64,000 nt of DNA from Tsukamurella pseudospumae (GCF_001575205.1 NZ_LSRE01000044.1:1-64000); one strand, 5' to 3'. Counted from the stretch's first letter, positions 45,659 through 54,920 are shown. A program made the numbers and translations. Notes: generated by a model from the letters alone, not told the origin.

Positions 45659-46396
45659 CTACTCGCCGGCCCTGCGCACCGTCAGGACGCTCTCCGATTC
45701 GCGCTCGGCGCGGTACGCCACGGCGCCGCCGTTGATCCCGAACAGCCGCTTGCTCCACACCAGCCATACGACGGCGGCGATGTTGATCAGCAACGCTCCG
45801 GCGCGCAGCACGGTGACCTTCTCGGTGATCTCGTAGATCTCCAGCGGCAGGAACACCGAGGTCGCGATCACCGCGAAGTACTCGCCCCAGCGGTGGCCGA
45901 GCCACAGGCCGACGGCCTCGACGAGCTCGATCGCCGCATAGGCCACGAGGGCGACGGCGATCCACATGAGCGCCGTGCCGGAGAGCCCGAGCGCCCTGTC
46001 CACCGTGTGCACGATCTTCGAATCGCCCACGTTGAAACCCAGTTGACTGAGCACCGGCAGCTTCTCCCGGAACACCTCCCGCAGGTGCACCCGCGAGTCG
46101 CGGAACTGCCAGACCACCACGCCGGCGGCGACGAAGACGAGGCCGCGGAGCACCCGCTCGACCGCGAGGAAGCGCATGATCAGCTCGTCCCGCAGTGCCC
46201 GGCCGCGTGGGACCGACGGTGCGCGCCCCGCCGGCCCGGAGCCGTGCGGGTCGCCGACGACGAAATCGTCGCAGCGCAGGCAGCGCCAGGCCTCGCCCTC
46301 GGGGGTGTCGGTGCGGACGCGGTCGCGCAGGTCCGCCTCGTCGGGTGCGTAGGTGACGTGCCCACGGAGGCCGCAGGAGAGCACGGAGAGGTCCAT
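45659..46396 (-). CDS. DUF2127 family membrane protein
   Basis: A 245-residue protein with a short cytoplasmic zinc-ribbon-like N-terminus (LSCGLRGHVT and WRCLRCDDFVVG supply Cys-x5-His and Cys-x2-Cys) followed by four membrane segments. The DUF2127 core is seen in ERVLRGLVFVAAGVVVWQFR, YAAIELVEAVGLWLGHRWGE, YFAVIATSVFLPLEIYEITE and INIAAVVWLVWSKRLFG. Function unknown. It begins at an ATG about 60 bases from the 3' end of the RNase P RNA gene on the same strand. Confidence 0.8.
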   Translation of the reverse strand: MDLSVLSCGLRGHVTYAPDEADLRDRVRTDTPEGEAWRCLRCDDFVVGDPHGSGPAGRAPSVPRGRALRDELIMRFLAVERVLRGLVFVAAGVVVWQFRDSRVHLREVFREKLPVLSQLGFNVGDSKIVHTVDRALGLSGTALMWIAVALVAYAAIELVEAVGLWLGHRWGEYFAVIATSVFLPLEIYEITEKVTVLRAGALLINIAAVVWLVWSKRLFGINGGAVAYRAERESESVLTVRRAGE

Positions 46397-46452
46397 CGGA
46401 CCAGGTTAGCGCCGGTCCGGCGCGCGAGCCCCCACGCGAATGCGGCGATTGT

Positions 46453-46875
<423 letters not shown>

Positions 46876-46903
46876 CGACCAGGATACCCCGCCGCGCGGC
46901 CCC

Positions 46904-47554
46904 TCAGAGCGCGGCGGTGCGGTTCACCTGCCGCACCGACGCCCCGCCGTCCGGGTAGAGGTCGGCGATCGAGATCGACGCGAGGTCGAGGTGCAGCCGG
47001 TACAGCAGCTGCGGCCCGACGTCGAGCGCGATCCGGAGAATCGTCTTGATCGGGGTCACGTGCGAGACCAGCAGCACGGTGCGGCCGGGATGCTCGACGG
47101 TGACCCGCTGCAGCAGAGCCGTGACGCGCCCGTGGACCTCGTCGAAGCTCTCGCCGCCGGGCGGCGCGACGGAGGTGTCGCCCAGCCAGCGGCCGTGCAG
47201 CTCAGGATCGCGCTCGCGGGCCTCGCCGAACGAGAGCCCCTCCCACGCACCGAAGTCCGTCTCGATCAGCCCGTCCTCGACCTCGACGGTGAGCCCCCGG
47301 GTCGCATTCACCGCGTCCGCCGTCTGTCGGGCGCGGTCCAGTGGCGACGACAGGATCGCGTCGATGTGCGTGTCCCGCAACAGGTCCGCGGCTGCGTGCG
47401 CCTGCTCGCGACCGAGCTCCGTGAGCGACGGATTGCCGCGGCCCGAGTACAGCCGGCCGACGGACGCCGGGGTCTGGCCGTGCCGCAGGAGGATCAGGCG
47501 GGTGGGCTCGTGCGCGGAGACGGTCCAGCCGCCGCGCTGCTGTGCACCGGTCAC
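46904..47554 (-). CDS. Histidine phosphatase family protein (CobC-like)
   Basis: A 216-residue phosphoglycerate mutase-like phosphatase. The catalytic histidine is in RLILLRHGQTPASVGRLYSG, the second conserved Arg in DAILSSPLDRARQTADAV, the Glu in DGLIETDFGAWEGLSFGEAR, and the second His in VLLVSHVTPIKTILRIAL. The homologue in M. tuberculosis (Rv2228c) carries an RNase HI domain fused to its N-terminus; here that domain is absent and the protein is only the phosphatase. The start GTG overlaps the stop of the zinc-ribbon gene (GTGA). Target could be alpha-ribazole-phosphate or another phosphate ester. Confidence 0.9.
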   Translation of the reverse strand: MTGAQQRGGWTVSAHEPTRLILLRHGQTPASVGRLYSGRGNPSLTELGREQAHAAADLLRDTHIDAILSSPLDRARQTADAVNATRGLTVEVEDGLIETDFGAWEGLSFGEARERDPELHGRWLGDTSVAPPGGESFDEVHGRVTALLQRVTVEHPGRTVLLVSHVTPIKTILRIALDVGPQLLYRLHLDLASISIADLYPDGGASVRQVNRTAAL

Positions 47555-48309
47555 TCCTCCGGCTTGCCCTGCGGCAGGCCGGATTCGAAGGTGCGCACCA
47601 GGATGGCGCCGCACTCGTCGCAGTGCACGACCTCGTCCGCCGGTTTGCGCGCCACGGCGTCGAGGAAGCCCCGGTCCAGCTCGAGACGGCAGGCGCCGCA
47701 CCGTCGGGCCTGCAGGAGCCCGGCGCCGGCACCCGAGGCCGCCCGGCACCGCTCGTACTCGGCGGCGAGGTCCTCGGGGAGTGTCGCGACGAGCTCGGCG
47801 CGGGACGCGGCGGTGCGGGCCTGCGCGACCGCGATGTCCTTCATCGCCTCCTCGCGGCGGCGGGCGACGGCGGCGATCTCGTCGTTCGTGGCGTTCACCG
47901 TGGCCTCGGCGCGCTGCTGGTCGAGCTCGACCGCCTCACGCTTCTCCATGAGCTCGAGCTCCTCGTCCTCGAGGACCGACTGACGACGCTCGAGGCCGCG
48001 CAGCTCGTGCTCGATCTCCGTGAGTTGCTTCGCCGGGACGGCGCCGGAGGCCAGGAGCTCGCGGTCCTTGCGCTCGCGCAGGCGGGTCTGCTCGACCTCC
48101 TTCTCGACCTTGGCGATGTCCCGGTCCAGGTCCTCGACGAGGATCGACACGCGCACGGACTCGTCGCGCTCGGTGGTCGCGCGCTTGTCGAGTTCGGCGA
48201 TCTCGGCGTCCTCCGGCAGGTGCGTGGTGCGGTGGGCGAGCCGGGAGATCTCCGCGTCGACCCCGGCGAGGTCCAGCAGGGATTTTTGAGCGGCCGGATC
48301 AGCGTTCAT
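47551..48309 (-). CDS. C4-type zinc-ribbon coiled-coil protein
   Basis: A 252-residue protein equivalent to mycobacterial Rv2229c. A long alpha-helical coiled coil (about 15-180; RVSILVEDLDRDIAKVEKEV, LTEIEHELRGLERRQSVLED) is followed by a C-terminal zinc ribbon with two Cys pairs (RRCGACRLELDRGFLDAVAR and VVHCDECGAILVRT). Related proteins bind nucleic acid or act as scaffold; exact role unknown. It starts at an ATG ten bases after the Nif3 gene and overlaps the phosphatase gene by four bases, so Nif3, zinc ribbon and phosphatase genes form one operon. Confidence 0.92.
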   Translation of the reverse strand: MNADPAAQKSLLDLAGVDAEISRLAHRTTHLPEDAEIAELDKRATTERDESVRVSILVEDLDRDIAKVEKEVEQTRLRERKDRELLASGAVPAKQLTEIEHELRGLERRQSVLEDEELELMEKREAVELDQQRAEATVNATNDEIAAVARRREEAMKDIAVAQARTAASRAELVATLPEDLAAEYERCRAASGAGAGLLQARRCGACRLELDRGFLDAVARKPADEVVHCDECGAILVRTFESGLPQGKPEE

Positions 48310-48319
48310 CTGCGCCACT

Positions 48320-49435
48320 CTACGCATCCGCCTCGGGCGCGGCCCGCACCGTGAACGGATCCGTGGGCGGCTCGTGCACCGCGACGTCGAGGAAGGGCCA
48401 GAGCAGCTCGGCGACCGCTCCGCACCAGGGGAACTCGGTGCCCCAGTGCCCGGCGTCGATCAGCGCGGGTCCGCCGGCTCGCAGGTGCTCGTCGACGGGG
48501 TGATGCCGCAGGTCGCCCGTCACGTAGGCGTCCACCCCGAGCCGCGCGACGACGCCCAGCAGCGAGTCGCCCGCGCCGCCGCACACCGCGACGGTGCGGA
48601 TCAGCGCGTCGGGATCACCTGCGGCCCGGGCGGGCGCGCCGAGCACGCTCGCCACGTGCTCGGTGAACGCGGCCAGCGAGATCGGCTCGGGCACGCTGCC
48701 CACGCGGCCCAGGCCCCACTCCCGATCACCGCCCACGAGCTCGATCACGTCGTGCGCCGGCTCCTCGTAGGGGTGCGCGGCGCGCAGCGCGGCCAGGACC
48801 TCGGAGCGGCGACTGCGCGCGGCCACGAGTTCGGCCCGCGTCTCGGTGACCCGCGTCAGCTCGCCCGTCGTCCCGATGGCCGGATCGGCCGACGCGCCGG
48901 GCCGGAACTGGCCGGCACCGTCGACCCGCCAAGCGCACTCGGAGTACTCCCCGACCTCGCCCGCCCCGGCCTCGAACATCGCGGCCAGGACCTCGTCCGC
49001 CTGCGCGGGCGGGACCATGACGCCCCACCGGTCCAGCGGCAGGGGCGTGTCCAGGTATTCGACGGGGCCGGTGACGGTGAGGCCGAGTGCGGCGGCCAGT
49101 GCGTCGTTGACGCCGCCCCGCGCGCGGTCGGCGTTGGTGTGCGCCGTGAACAGGGCGCAGCCGCCGCGGATCAGCCGGTGGATCAGCGCCCCCTTCGGGG
49201 TGCTCGCGGCCACGGTGTCCACCCCGCGCAGCAACAGCGGGTGATGCGCGATGATCAGCTGCGCTCCGCGAGCGAGCGCCGCGTCCACCACGTCCGCCGT
49301 GACGTCCACGCAGACGACGACGCGCTCGACCTCGGCGGCCGGGTCTCCGCACACCAGCCCGACGCTGTCCCACCCCTCCGCGAGTCGCGGCGGATACGCC
49401 CGATCGAGCGTCTCGATGACCTCAGCCAGATTCAT
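48320..49435 (-). CDS. Nif3-like dinuclear metal centre protein
   Basis: A 371-residue protein of the Nif3/YbgI/DUF34 family (Rv2230c homologue). Metal-binding and family motifs: AEGWDSVGLVCGDPAAEVER, QLIIAHHPLLLRGVDTVAAS, LFTAHTNADRARGGVNDALA, and C-terminally RTVAVCGGAGDSLLGVVARL, YVTGDLRHHPVDEHL and IDAGHWGTEF. Between them is the inserted PII-like domain (RSEVLAALRAAHPYEEPAHD). Proposed roles include GTP cyclohydrolase-like hydrolysis or damage repair of metabolites, not settled. ATG start; it diverges from ptpA. Confidence 0.93.
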   Translation of the reverse strand: MNLAEVIETLDRAYPPRLAEGWDSVGLVCGDPAAEVERVVVCVDVTADVVDAALARGAQLIIAHHPLLLRGVDTVAASTPKGALIHRLIRGGCALFTAHTNADRARGGVNDALAAALGLTVTGPVEYLDTPLPLDRWGVMVPPAQADEVLAAMFEAGAGEVGEYSECAWRVDGAGQFRPGASADPAIGTTGELTRVTETRAELVAARSRRSEVLAALRAAHPYEEPAHDVIELVGGDREWGLGRVGSVPEPISLAAFTEHVASVLGAPARAAGDPDALIRTVAVCGGAGDSLLGVVARLGVDAYVTGDLRHHPVDEHLRAGGPALIDAGHWGTEFPWCGAVAELLWPFLDVAVHEPPTDPFTVRAAPEADA

Positions 49436-49508
49436 GGCTGCCAGCGTAGGCGGGCCGACGCCGACCACACCGGAATCGCGACTCGCCGCGGTCGGGCAAG
49501 ATGGTGGG

Positions 49509-49979
49509 GTGAGTACTCCGCTGCATGTCACGTTCGTGTGCACCGGCAACATCTGCCGGTCACCGATCGCCAGGATCGTCTACGAGCAGGCGGTGGCCGA
49601 CGCCGGGCTCGCCGCCGCGGTGCGGGTCACGAGCGCCGGCACGGAGGGATGGCACGAGGGCAGCCCGGCGGACGCCCGTGCCCAGGACGTGCTCGCCGAG
49701 GCGGGCTACCCCACCGCGCACCGCGCCGCGGAGATCACCGACGACCATCTCGGCGCCGACCTGGTGGTCGCGCTCCACCGCTCGCACGTCGCTCCGCTGC
49801 GCGGTCTCGGCGTTCCCGACGAACGGCTCCGGCTCCTGCGCAGCTTCGACCCGGACGCCTCGCACGAGAGCGTGCCGGACCCGTTCTACGGCGATCACGA
49901 CGACTTCCGCACCACGCTGGCGCAGGTCGAGGCCTCGATGCCGGGCATGATCGAGTGGACGCGAGAGCGCCTTGCCTAA
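49509..49979 (+). CDS. ptpA: Low-molecular-weight protein-tyrosine phosphatase
   Basis: A 156-residue phosphatase. The P-loop Cys11-x5-Arg17-Ser is in VTFVCTGNICRSPIARIVYE and the general acid is Asp124 in VPDPFYGDHDDF. This is the homologue of mycobacterial PtpA (Rv2234). In pathogens PtpA is secreted and acts on host proteins; nothing here shows whether that holds in this organism. It starts at a GTG (MSTPLHVTFV). Its 3' end overlaps the SURF1 gene by eight bases, the same arrangement as Rv2234-Rv2235. Confidence 0.93.
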   Translation: MSTPLHVTFVCTGNICRSPIARIVYEQAVADAGLAAAVRVTSAGTEGWHEGSPADARAQDVLAEAGYPTAHRAAEITDDHLGADLVVALHRSHVAPLRGLGVPDERLRLLRSFDPDASHESVPDPFYGDHDDFRTTLAQVEASMPGMIEWTRERLA

Positions 49980-50853
49980 TTGGGTCAAGGTGGTCTTCCA
50001 GCCGCGGTGGATCGCGCTCGCCGTCGCCGCGCTGGCCTTCACCGCCCTGTGCTGGTCGGTGCTCGCGCCCTGGCAGCTCGGTAAGAACAGCTCCACCAGC
50101 CATCGCAACCAGGCCATCACCGACTCCGTGAACGCGGCCCCCGTGCCCGCCGCGCAGCTGCTCGGCGGCCGCACAGCGGTCCCGAAGGACGCGGAATGGC
50201 GCAAGGTGATGCTCACGGGCCAGTACCGCGCGGACCAGCAGTCCCTCGCCCGGCTCCGCAATCAGGACGGCAAGCCCGCGTACGAGGTGCTGGTCCCGTT
50301 CGCCGCGAACGACGGCGCGACCTATCTCGTGGACCGCGGCTTCGTCGCGACGCCCACCGGCGGCGTGGTGCCCGGGTTCGCGCCGCCACCGTCGGGCGTC
50401 GTGACGATCCAGGCCCGCATCCGCGCCCCGGAGCAGACCGATCCGGCGCGGGGCCCGCGCACCGAGGGCGGCTACCTGCAGGTGTTCGCGATCGATCCGG
50501 CGGCCATCGGGCCTGCTCAGGGCATCACCCTCGCCCCCGGATACCTCAACCTCAGCGACGACCAGCCCGGCGGTCTCGACCCCGTGCCGCTGCCCATGCT
50601 CGACGCCGGGCCGTACCTGTCGTACGGCCTGCAGTGGCTGGCCTTCGGGATCATGGCGCCGCTCGCGATCGGCTACTTCGTGTGGGCCGAGGTCAAGCGC
50701 CGCCGGGAGGACAAGGCGGTCTTCGACGCGGGGACGGCGGACCCCTCCGCCCCGGTCGACGGTGCCGAGGTCGTCGAGGACGCGCCCGAGATCACGCCCG
50801 AGGCCGCGCGCGCCGCCAGGCTCGCCGACCGGTACGGACGCAGAGGACAGTAG
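49972..50853 (+). CDS. SURF1 family protein (cytochrome oxidase assembly)
   Basis: A 293-residue membrane protein similar to Rv2235. An N-terminal membrane segment (WIALAVAALAFTALCWSVLA, then PWQLGKN) is followed by an extracytoplasmic beta-rich domain (LTGQYRADQQSLARLRNQDG; YLVDRGFVATPTGGVVPG) and a second membrane segment (YLSYGLQWLAFGIMAPLAIG). It ends in LADRYGRRGQ as in mycobacteria. SURF1 proteins aid heme a insertion into cytochrome aa3 oxidase. It starts with a rare TTG inside the ptpA coding end. Its last 62 bases overlap the 3' end of cobD on the opposite strand. Confidence 0.9.
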   Translation: MPNWVKVVFQPRWIALAVAALAFTALCWSVLAPWQLGKNSSTSHRNQAITDSVNAAPVPAAQLLGGRTAVPKDAEWRKVMLTGQYRADQQSLARLRNQDGKPAYEVLVPFAANDGATYLVDRGFVATPTGGVVPGFAPPPSGVVTIQARIRAPEQTDPARGPRTEGGYLQVFAIDPAAIGPAQGITLAPGYLNLSDDQPGGLDPVPLPMLDAGPYLSYGLQWLAFGIMAPLAIGYFVWAEVKRRREDKAVFDAGTADPSAPVDGAEVVEDAPEITPEAARAARLADRYGRRGQ

Positions 50854-51724
50854 CGACCAGCGCGCCGAACTCGACGTTCCGCGACAGGGCCGCTGCCCGC
50901 CGCAGGTCGCCCGGCTCCGGCGCCCGGCCGTCGCCGAGTGTCGGCCGCAGCTCCACGCCGTGCGCGTACTGCGTGCAGCCGCCGAGCTGCAGCCCCAGCG
51001 CCCCGGCCGCCGTCGCCTCCGCCACGCCCGCGTTGGGGCTCGGGTGCTTGCGTGCGTCGTTCCGCCACGCGCGCAGGGCGTCCGACGGTGCCCCGCCCAC
51101 CGTCGGGGCCAGGGCGACGGTGACGGCACCCGCCAGCCGGGCGGGCACGTAGTTGAGAGCGTCGTCGAGCCTGGCGGACGCCCAGCCGAACTCGGCGTAC
51201 CGGTCGTTGCGGTAGCCGACCATGGCGTCGAGCGTGTTCGCCGCGCGGTACGCGAGCAGGCCCGGGAGGCCTGCGACGGCGCCCCAGAACAGCGGAGCCA
51301 CCGCGGCGTCGGAGGTGTTCTCGGCGACGGATTCGGTGGCGGCCCGGGCGAGTCCGGCGGTGTCGAGGACCGACGGGTCGCGGCCGCAGAGGCTCGGCAG
51401 CAGGGCTCGCGCGGCGGGGAGGTCGTCGCGCTCGAGGTCGGCACCGAGCGTGGCGCCGACCCTCCGCAGTCCCGCTCCCCCGACGACGGCCCACGTGCCG
51501 ATCGCGGTGGCGCCGGGGACCTTCCGCGCCGCGTACCCCAGCGCCGCGGCGCCGCCCACGAGGATCGCGGTGTGGGCGGCGCCCCGGAACTTCGACGGGG
51601 CGTACATCCTGGCCTCGAGAGCCAGTGCCGCGGTGCCGAACCCGGCCACCGGGTGATAGCGGTGCGGGTCGCCGAGGAGCTCGTCGGCGAGGACGCCGAG
51701 GGCCAGTTCGGTGGAGCGGTTCAC
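50792..51724 (-). CDS. cobD: Adenosylcobinamide-phosphate synthase
   Basis: CobD/CbiB (310 residues) is an integral membrane protein that attaches the aminopropanol arm to cobyric acid late in B12 synthesis. Family blocks: LGVLADELLGDPHRYHPVAG, ATESVAENTSDAAVAPLFWG, GLPGLLAYRAANTLDAMVGY, FGWASARLDDALNYVPARLA and HPSPNAGVAEATAAGALGLQ. It is the Rv2236c homologue. GTG start (MNRSTELALG), only 23 bases after the ferredoxin reductase gene, so it may be read through from the P450 operon. Its 3' 62 bases are antisense to the SURF1 gene. No other cobalamin genes or B12 riboswitch are seen here. Confidence 0.93.
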   Translation of the reverse strand: MNRSTELALGVLADELLGDPHRYHPVAGFGTAALALEARMYAPSKFRGAAHTAILVGGAAALGYAARKVPGATAIGTWAVVGGAGLRRVGATLGADLERDDLPAARALLPSLCGRDPSVLDTAGLARAATESVAENTSDAAVAPLFWGAVAGLPGLLAYRAANTLDAMVGYRNDRYAEFGWASARLDDALNYVPARLAGAVTVALAPTVGGAPSDALRAWRNDARKHPSPNAGVAEATAAGALGLQLGGCTQYAHGVELRPTLGDGRAPEPGDLRRAAALSRNVEFGALVATVLCVRTGRRAWRRARPRA

Positions 51725-51747
51725 GGCTCGATCCTGCCAGCCGCGAT

Positions 51748-53004
51748 TCAGCCGGCGGGCTGCGCCTCCAGGAGGGACCTCAGCGGGGTCTCGAGGTCCG
51801 CCAGCAGCGCCCGGTCCGGAGCGAGCCCCTGCGCGATCGCGCGCTTGCTGAACATGAACTCCTGCGCCCGGTTGACGCAGTCCGCCGCGATGAGGCGGCC
51901 CTGCGCGAAGTAGAAGCACGCGAAGCCGCGCCCGTCGGCCGGGTCACCGCGCAGCACGATCTCGTCGTACCCCGCGTTCAGGCCCGCGATCTGCAGTTTC
52001 AGGTCGTACTGATCGGACCAGAACCACGGCAGCGCGGCGATCTCCTTCTGCCCGCCGCAGATCGCGGCGGCGACGCTCTTGGCCTGCTCCATCGCGTTCG
52101 GCACCGACTCCAGCCGCAGCCGACGGCCGTAGCGCGTGTCGTGGTAGCTCGCGCAGTCCCCGGCGGCGAAGACGTGCGGGTCGCTCGTGCGCCCGTACGC
52201 GTCGATGACGACGCCGTTGTCGACCGGCAGCCCCGCCGCCGCCGCGAGTTCGACATTGGGGACCACGCCGACGCCGACGATGACCAGCTCGGCGCGGACG
52301 AGCTCACCGTCGGACAGGCGGACGCCCGTGACCCGGCCGTCGTCACCCTCGAGGCCCGCGACGCCGACGCCCACGCGGATGTCGACGCCCTCCTCGCGGT
52401 GCACCCGGTCGTAGAACTCGGAGACCTCGGGCGCGGTGACGCGCTGCAGCACACGGTCGGCGACCTCGATCACCGTGACCCCGATCCCGAGCTTGCGCAG
52501 CGAAGCGGCCGTCTCCAGCCCGATGTAACCGGCGCCGATGATGACGGCGTGGCGCGCCGTCGCCGTGTCCTCGCGGATGCGCCCGATGTCGGCGGCGTCG
52601 CGCAGGTAATGGACCCCCTCGAGGTCGGCTCCGGGCAGCTCCAGGCGTCGCGGCCGGGCTCCGAGGCACAGCACGAGCTCGTCGTAGCCGAGGCTCTCCC
52701 CGTCCTCGAGGTCGACGGTGCGGGCCTCGCGGTCGATGCCGACGACCCGTCCCTGCCGGAAGTCGACCCCCTCCTTGGTGTAGAAGTCGGGCTTGCGGAT
52801 GAGCAGGTCGTCCAGCGTCGTCGTGCCTGCCAGGTAGGTCTTCGACAGCGGCGGGCGCTGGTACGGCAGGGAGGGCTCGTCGCCGATCAGCAGGATCCGC
52901 CCCTCCCATCCGTCCTGGCGCAGGCCCGCGCACAGCTGCGCGCCGGCGTGGCCGGCGCCGACGATGACGACGCGCTCGGGCTTCGGGAACCGTTCGTCGT
53001 TCAT
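51748..53004 (-). CDS. FAD-dependent ferredoxin reductase of the P450 system
   Basis: A 418-residue putidaredoxin/rubredoxin reductase-type flavoprotein. FAD site VVIVGAGHAGAQLCAGLRQD, conserved PYQRPPLSKTYLAGTTTLDD, NAD site HAVIIGAGYIGLETAASLRK, and the second FAD motif DPHVFAAGDCASYHDTRYGR. It moves electrons from NAD(P)H to the 2Fe-2S ferredoxin at 54496-54816 for the adjacent P450. Its ATG overlaps the P450 stop by four bases (ATGA), so the two are translationally coupled. The order ferredoxin, P450, reductase is the usual one for class I CYP153 alkane hydroxylase operons. Confidence 0.94.
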   Translation of the reverse strand: MNDERFPKPERVVIVGAGHAGAQLCAGLRQDGWEGRILLIGDEPSLPYQRPPLSKTYLAGTTTLDDLLIRKPDFYTKEGVDFRQGRVVGIDREARTVDLEDGESLGYDELVLCLGARPRRLELPGADLEGVHYLRDAADIGRIREDTATARHAVIIGAGYIGLETAASLRKLGIGVTVIEVADRVLQRVTAPEVSEFYDRVHREEGVDIRVGVGVAGLEGDDGRVTGVRLSDGELVRAELVIVGVGVVPNVELAAAAGLPVDNGVVIDAYGRTSDPHVFAAGDCASYHDTRYGRRLRLESVPNAMEQAKSVAAAICGGQKEIAALPWFWSDQYDLKLQIAGLNAGYDEIVLRGDPADGRGFACFYFAQGRLIAADCVNRAQEFMFSKRAIAQGLAPDRALLADLETPLRSLLEAQPAG

Positions 53005-54425
53005 CGGGACGCCTCCTCCGAGTCGTCCGAGCGACGTGGCGTGAGGGTGACCATCATCTTCTCGTAGCCCTTCACGAAGTTGGACTGCACGTACGCGGGC
53101 TCGCCGATCACCGTGATGTCCTCGAAACGCGGGAGCAGTTCCTCCCACAGGATGCGCAACTGCATCTCCGCGAGGCGGTTGCCCATGCAGCGGTGCACGC
53201 CGAAGCCGAAGGCGATGTGGTTGCGGGCGTTCTTGCGGTCGATCACGAAGTCGTCGGGATTCTCGAACTGGCGCTCGTCGCGGTTGCCCGAGGCGTACCA
53301 CATGACCACCTGATCGCCCTTGCGGATGAACTGCCCGCCGAAGTGCACATCCCTCGTCGCGACGCGGCGCATGTACGCGAGCGGCGTCTGCCAGCGGATG
53401 ATCTCCGAAACCATGTTGGTGATGAGCGACGGGTCCGCCTTGAGCTTGGCGAACTGGTCCGGGAAGCGGTTGAGCGCGAGCACACCGCCCGACATCGAGT
53501 TGCGGGTGGTGTCGTTGCCGCCCACGATGAGCAGCGTCAGGTTGCCCAGGAACTCCAGCGGCCGGTTGATCAGGTCCTTGGTGTCCTCGGAGGTCTGCAT
53601 CAGCGTGATCAGGTCGAACCCGGGCTCCTCGCCGGCCTCCCGACGCGCGGCCTTGTCGTACCAGAGGTCCATGAAGGCGCGGGCCATCTCGCCCGTGGCC
53701 TCGTAGAAGCCGTCGAGGTCAGTGGTGCCGCCGGTGCCCTGCCCGGTGCCGCTGATCGTGTCGGACCAGTAGGTCAGCTTGCGCCGCTGGTCGTAGGGGA
53801 AGTCCAGCAGCGTCGCGAGCATGCGGCCCGTGATCTCCATCGACACACGATCGACCCAGTCGAAGGGCTCGCCGATCGGCAGGCCGTCGAGGACCTCCTG
53901 GACCCGCTCGCGGATGAGCGACTCCATCTCCTTGAGATTCTTCGGAGCCACCACGCCCTGCACGGCCTTGCGCTGCACGTCGTGCTTCGGCGGGTCCATG
54001 GCGATGAACATGGCGATGTCGAGCGGGGGCTGACCGAGCACGATGTACGGCTCCGCCGAGAAGGTGTCCGGATCGGTGTCGACGGCGCGGATGTCGTCGT
54101 AGCGCGTGATCGACCAGAACGGCCCGAACGGACTCTCCGACCGGTAATGCACCGGGGCCTCGTCGCGCAGGCGGGCGAAGTACGGATACCACTTGCCCTG
54201 CCGGTTCATGAACGGGTTGCTGACGTCGATGTCGGTGAGGGGCACGTCCGCCGGATCCGGGATCGGCTGTTCGACGAAGGTGACCGGCTTGCTGATGCCG
54301 GTGAAGCGCTTCGCACGCTCCACGAGGTGCGCCGCCTGCACCTGCCGGTCGACGGGCACCGTCGACTGCACCTTGTCCAGTACGCGGGCCTTGGCCCGCT
54401 CGAGAACGCTGTCCGTGGTGTTCAT
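53001..54425 (-). CDS. Cytochrome P450, CYP153-like alkane/fatty acid omega-hydroxylase
   Basis: A 474-residue soluble class I P450. The heme-binding loop is HIAFGFGVHRCMGNRLAEMQ with proximal Cys413. The I-helix is LTLLIVGGNDTTRNSMSGGV, the ExxR region EIIRWQTPLAYMRRVATRDV, and the N-terminal part has YPYFARLRDEAPVHYRSESP. Length, the GFGVHRCMGNRLAEMQL block and the operon with ferredoxin and reductase point to the CYP153 family, which hydroxylates medium-chain alkanes at the terminal carbon. Subfamily and substrate range are inference. Start is the ATG giving MNTTDSVLERAK, 70 bases after the ferredoxin gene. Confidence 0.9.
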   Translation of the reverse strand: MNTTDSVLERAKARVLDKVQSTVPVDRQVQAAHLVERAKRFTGISKPVTFVEQPIPDPADVPLTDIDVSNPFMNRQGKWYPYFARLRDEAPVHYRSESPFGPFWSITRYDDIRAVDTDPDTFSAEPYIVLGQPPLDIAMFIAMDPPKHDVQRKAVQGVVAPKNLKEMESLIRERVQEVLDGLPIGEPFDWVDRVSMEITGRMLATLLDFPYDQRRKLTYWSDTISGTGQGTGGTTDLDGFYEATGEMARAFMDLWYDKAARREAGEEPGFDLITLMQTSEDTKDLINRPLEFLGNLTLLIVGGNDTTRNSMSGGVLALNRFPDQFAKLKADPSLITNMVSEIIRWQTPLAYMRRVATRDVHFGGQFIRKGDQVVMWYASGNRDERQFENPDDFVIDRKNARNHIAFGFGVHRCMGNRLAEMQLRILWEELLPRFEDITVIGEPAYVQSNFVKGYEKMMVTLTPRRSDDSEEASR

Positions 54426-54495
54426 GATTCCGTTCGACCGCCTGTCTGATGGGAGAGTCTTTGGGCTGCTAGAATTTTCGGGCTGTTGAGCGCGG

Positions 54496-54816
54496 CTACA
54501 TCTGGTACTCGGGCAGGTGCACCAGGATCCCGTCGAGCTTGGCCTGGGCCCGCACCTGGCAGGCGAGGCGCGAGTTCGGCACGCACTCCGGCGACATCTC
54601 GACCATCTGGCTCTCCTCGTCGGAGCGCGTGCCGGTGACGCCGATCCAGTCCGCATCGACGATGACGTGGCAGGTGCCGCAGGCGGATTCGCCGCCGCAG
54701 TCCCCATCGATGCCGGGGACGCCGTTGCTCGTCGCGATCTCCATCAGCGACTCGCCCTCGACGAGGTCGACGTCGTGGACGGTGCCGTCGTGTTCGACGA
54801 AGGTGACTGTCGACAT
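54496..54816 (-). CDS. 2Fe-2S ferredoxin (putidaredoxin type)
   Basis: A 106-residue vertebrate-type/putidaredoxin-like ferredoxin. The cluster ligands are Cys40, Cys46 and Cys49 in GDCGGESACGTCHVIVDADW and Cys86 in PNSRLACQVRA. It shuttles electrons from the reductase (51748-53004) to the P450 (53001-54425) and is the first gene of the three-gene operon. ATG start with a good ribosome-binding site (GAAGAGGG, 10 bases upstream). A promoter-like pair of boxes lies 105-135 bases upstream. Confidence 0.94.
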   Translation of the reverse strand: MSTVTFVEHDGTVHDVDLVEGESLMEIATSNGVPGIDGDCGGESACGTCHVIVDADWIGVTGTRSDEESQMVEMSPECVPNSRLACQVRAQAKLDGILVHLPEYQM

Positions 54817-54920
54817 GGTTCATCCCTCTTCCGTGTGCTGCTGGTCCCTGCGGTTCTCGCGGGCTCCGTGCTCCCCTTGCGGGTGAGGGGCCGCTGCGGG
54901 GCTGCTTCGGCCTGCTTACA

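Noticed and set aside
50600-51760. B12 riboswitch near cobD
   Set aside because: No B12-box-like element was seen upstream; the gene follows the P450 operon with only 23 bases between.
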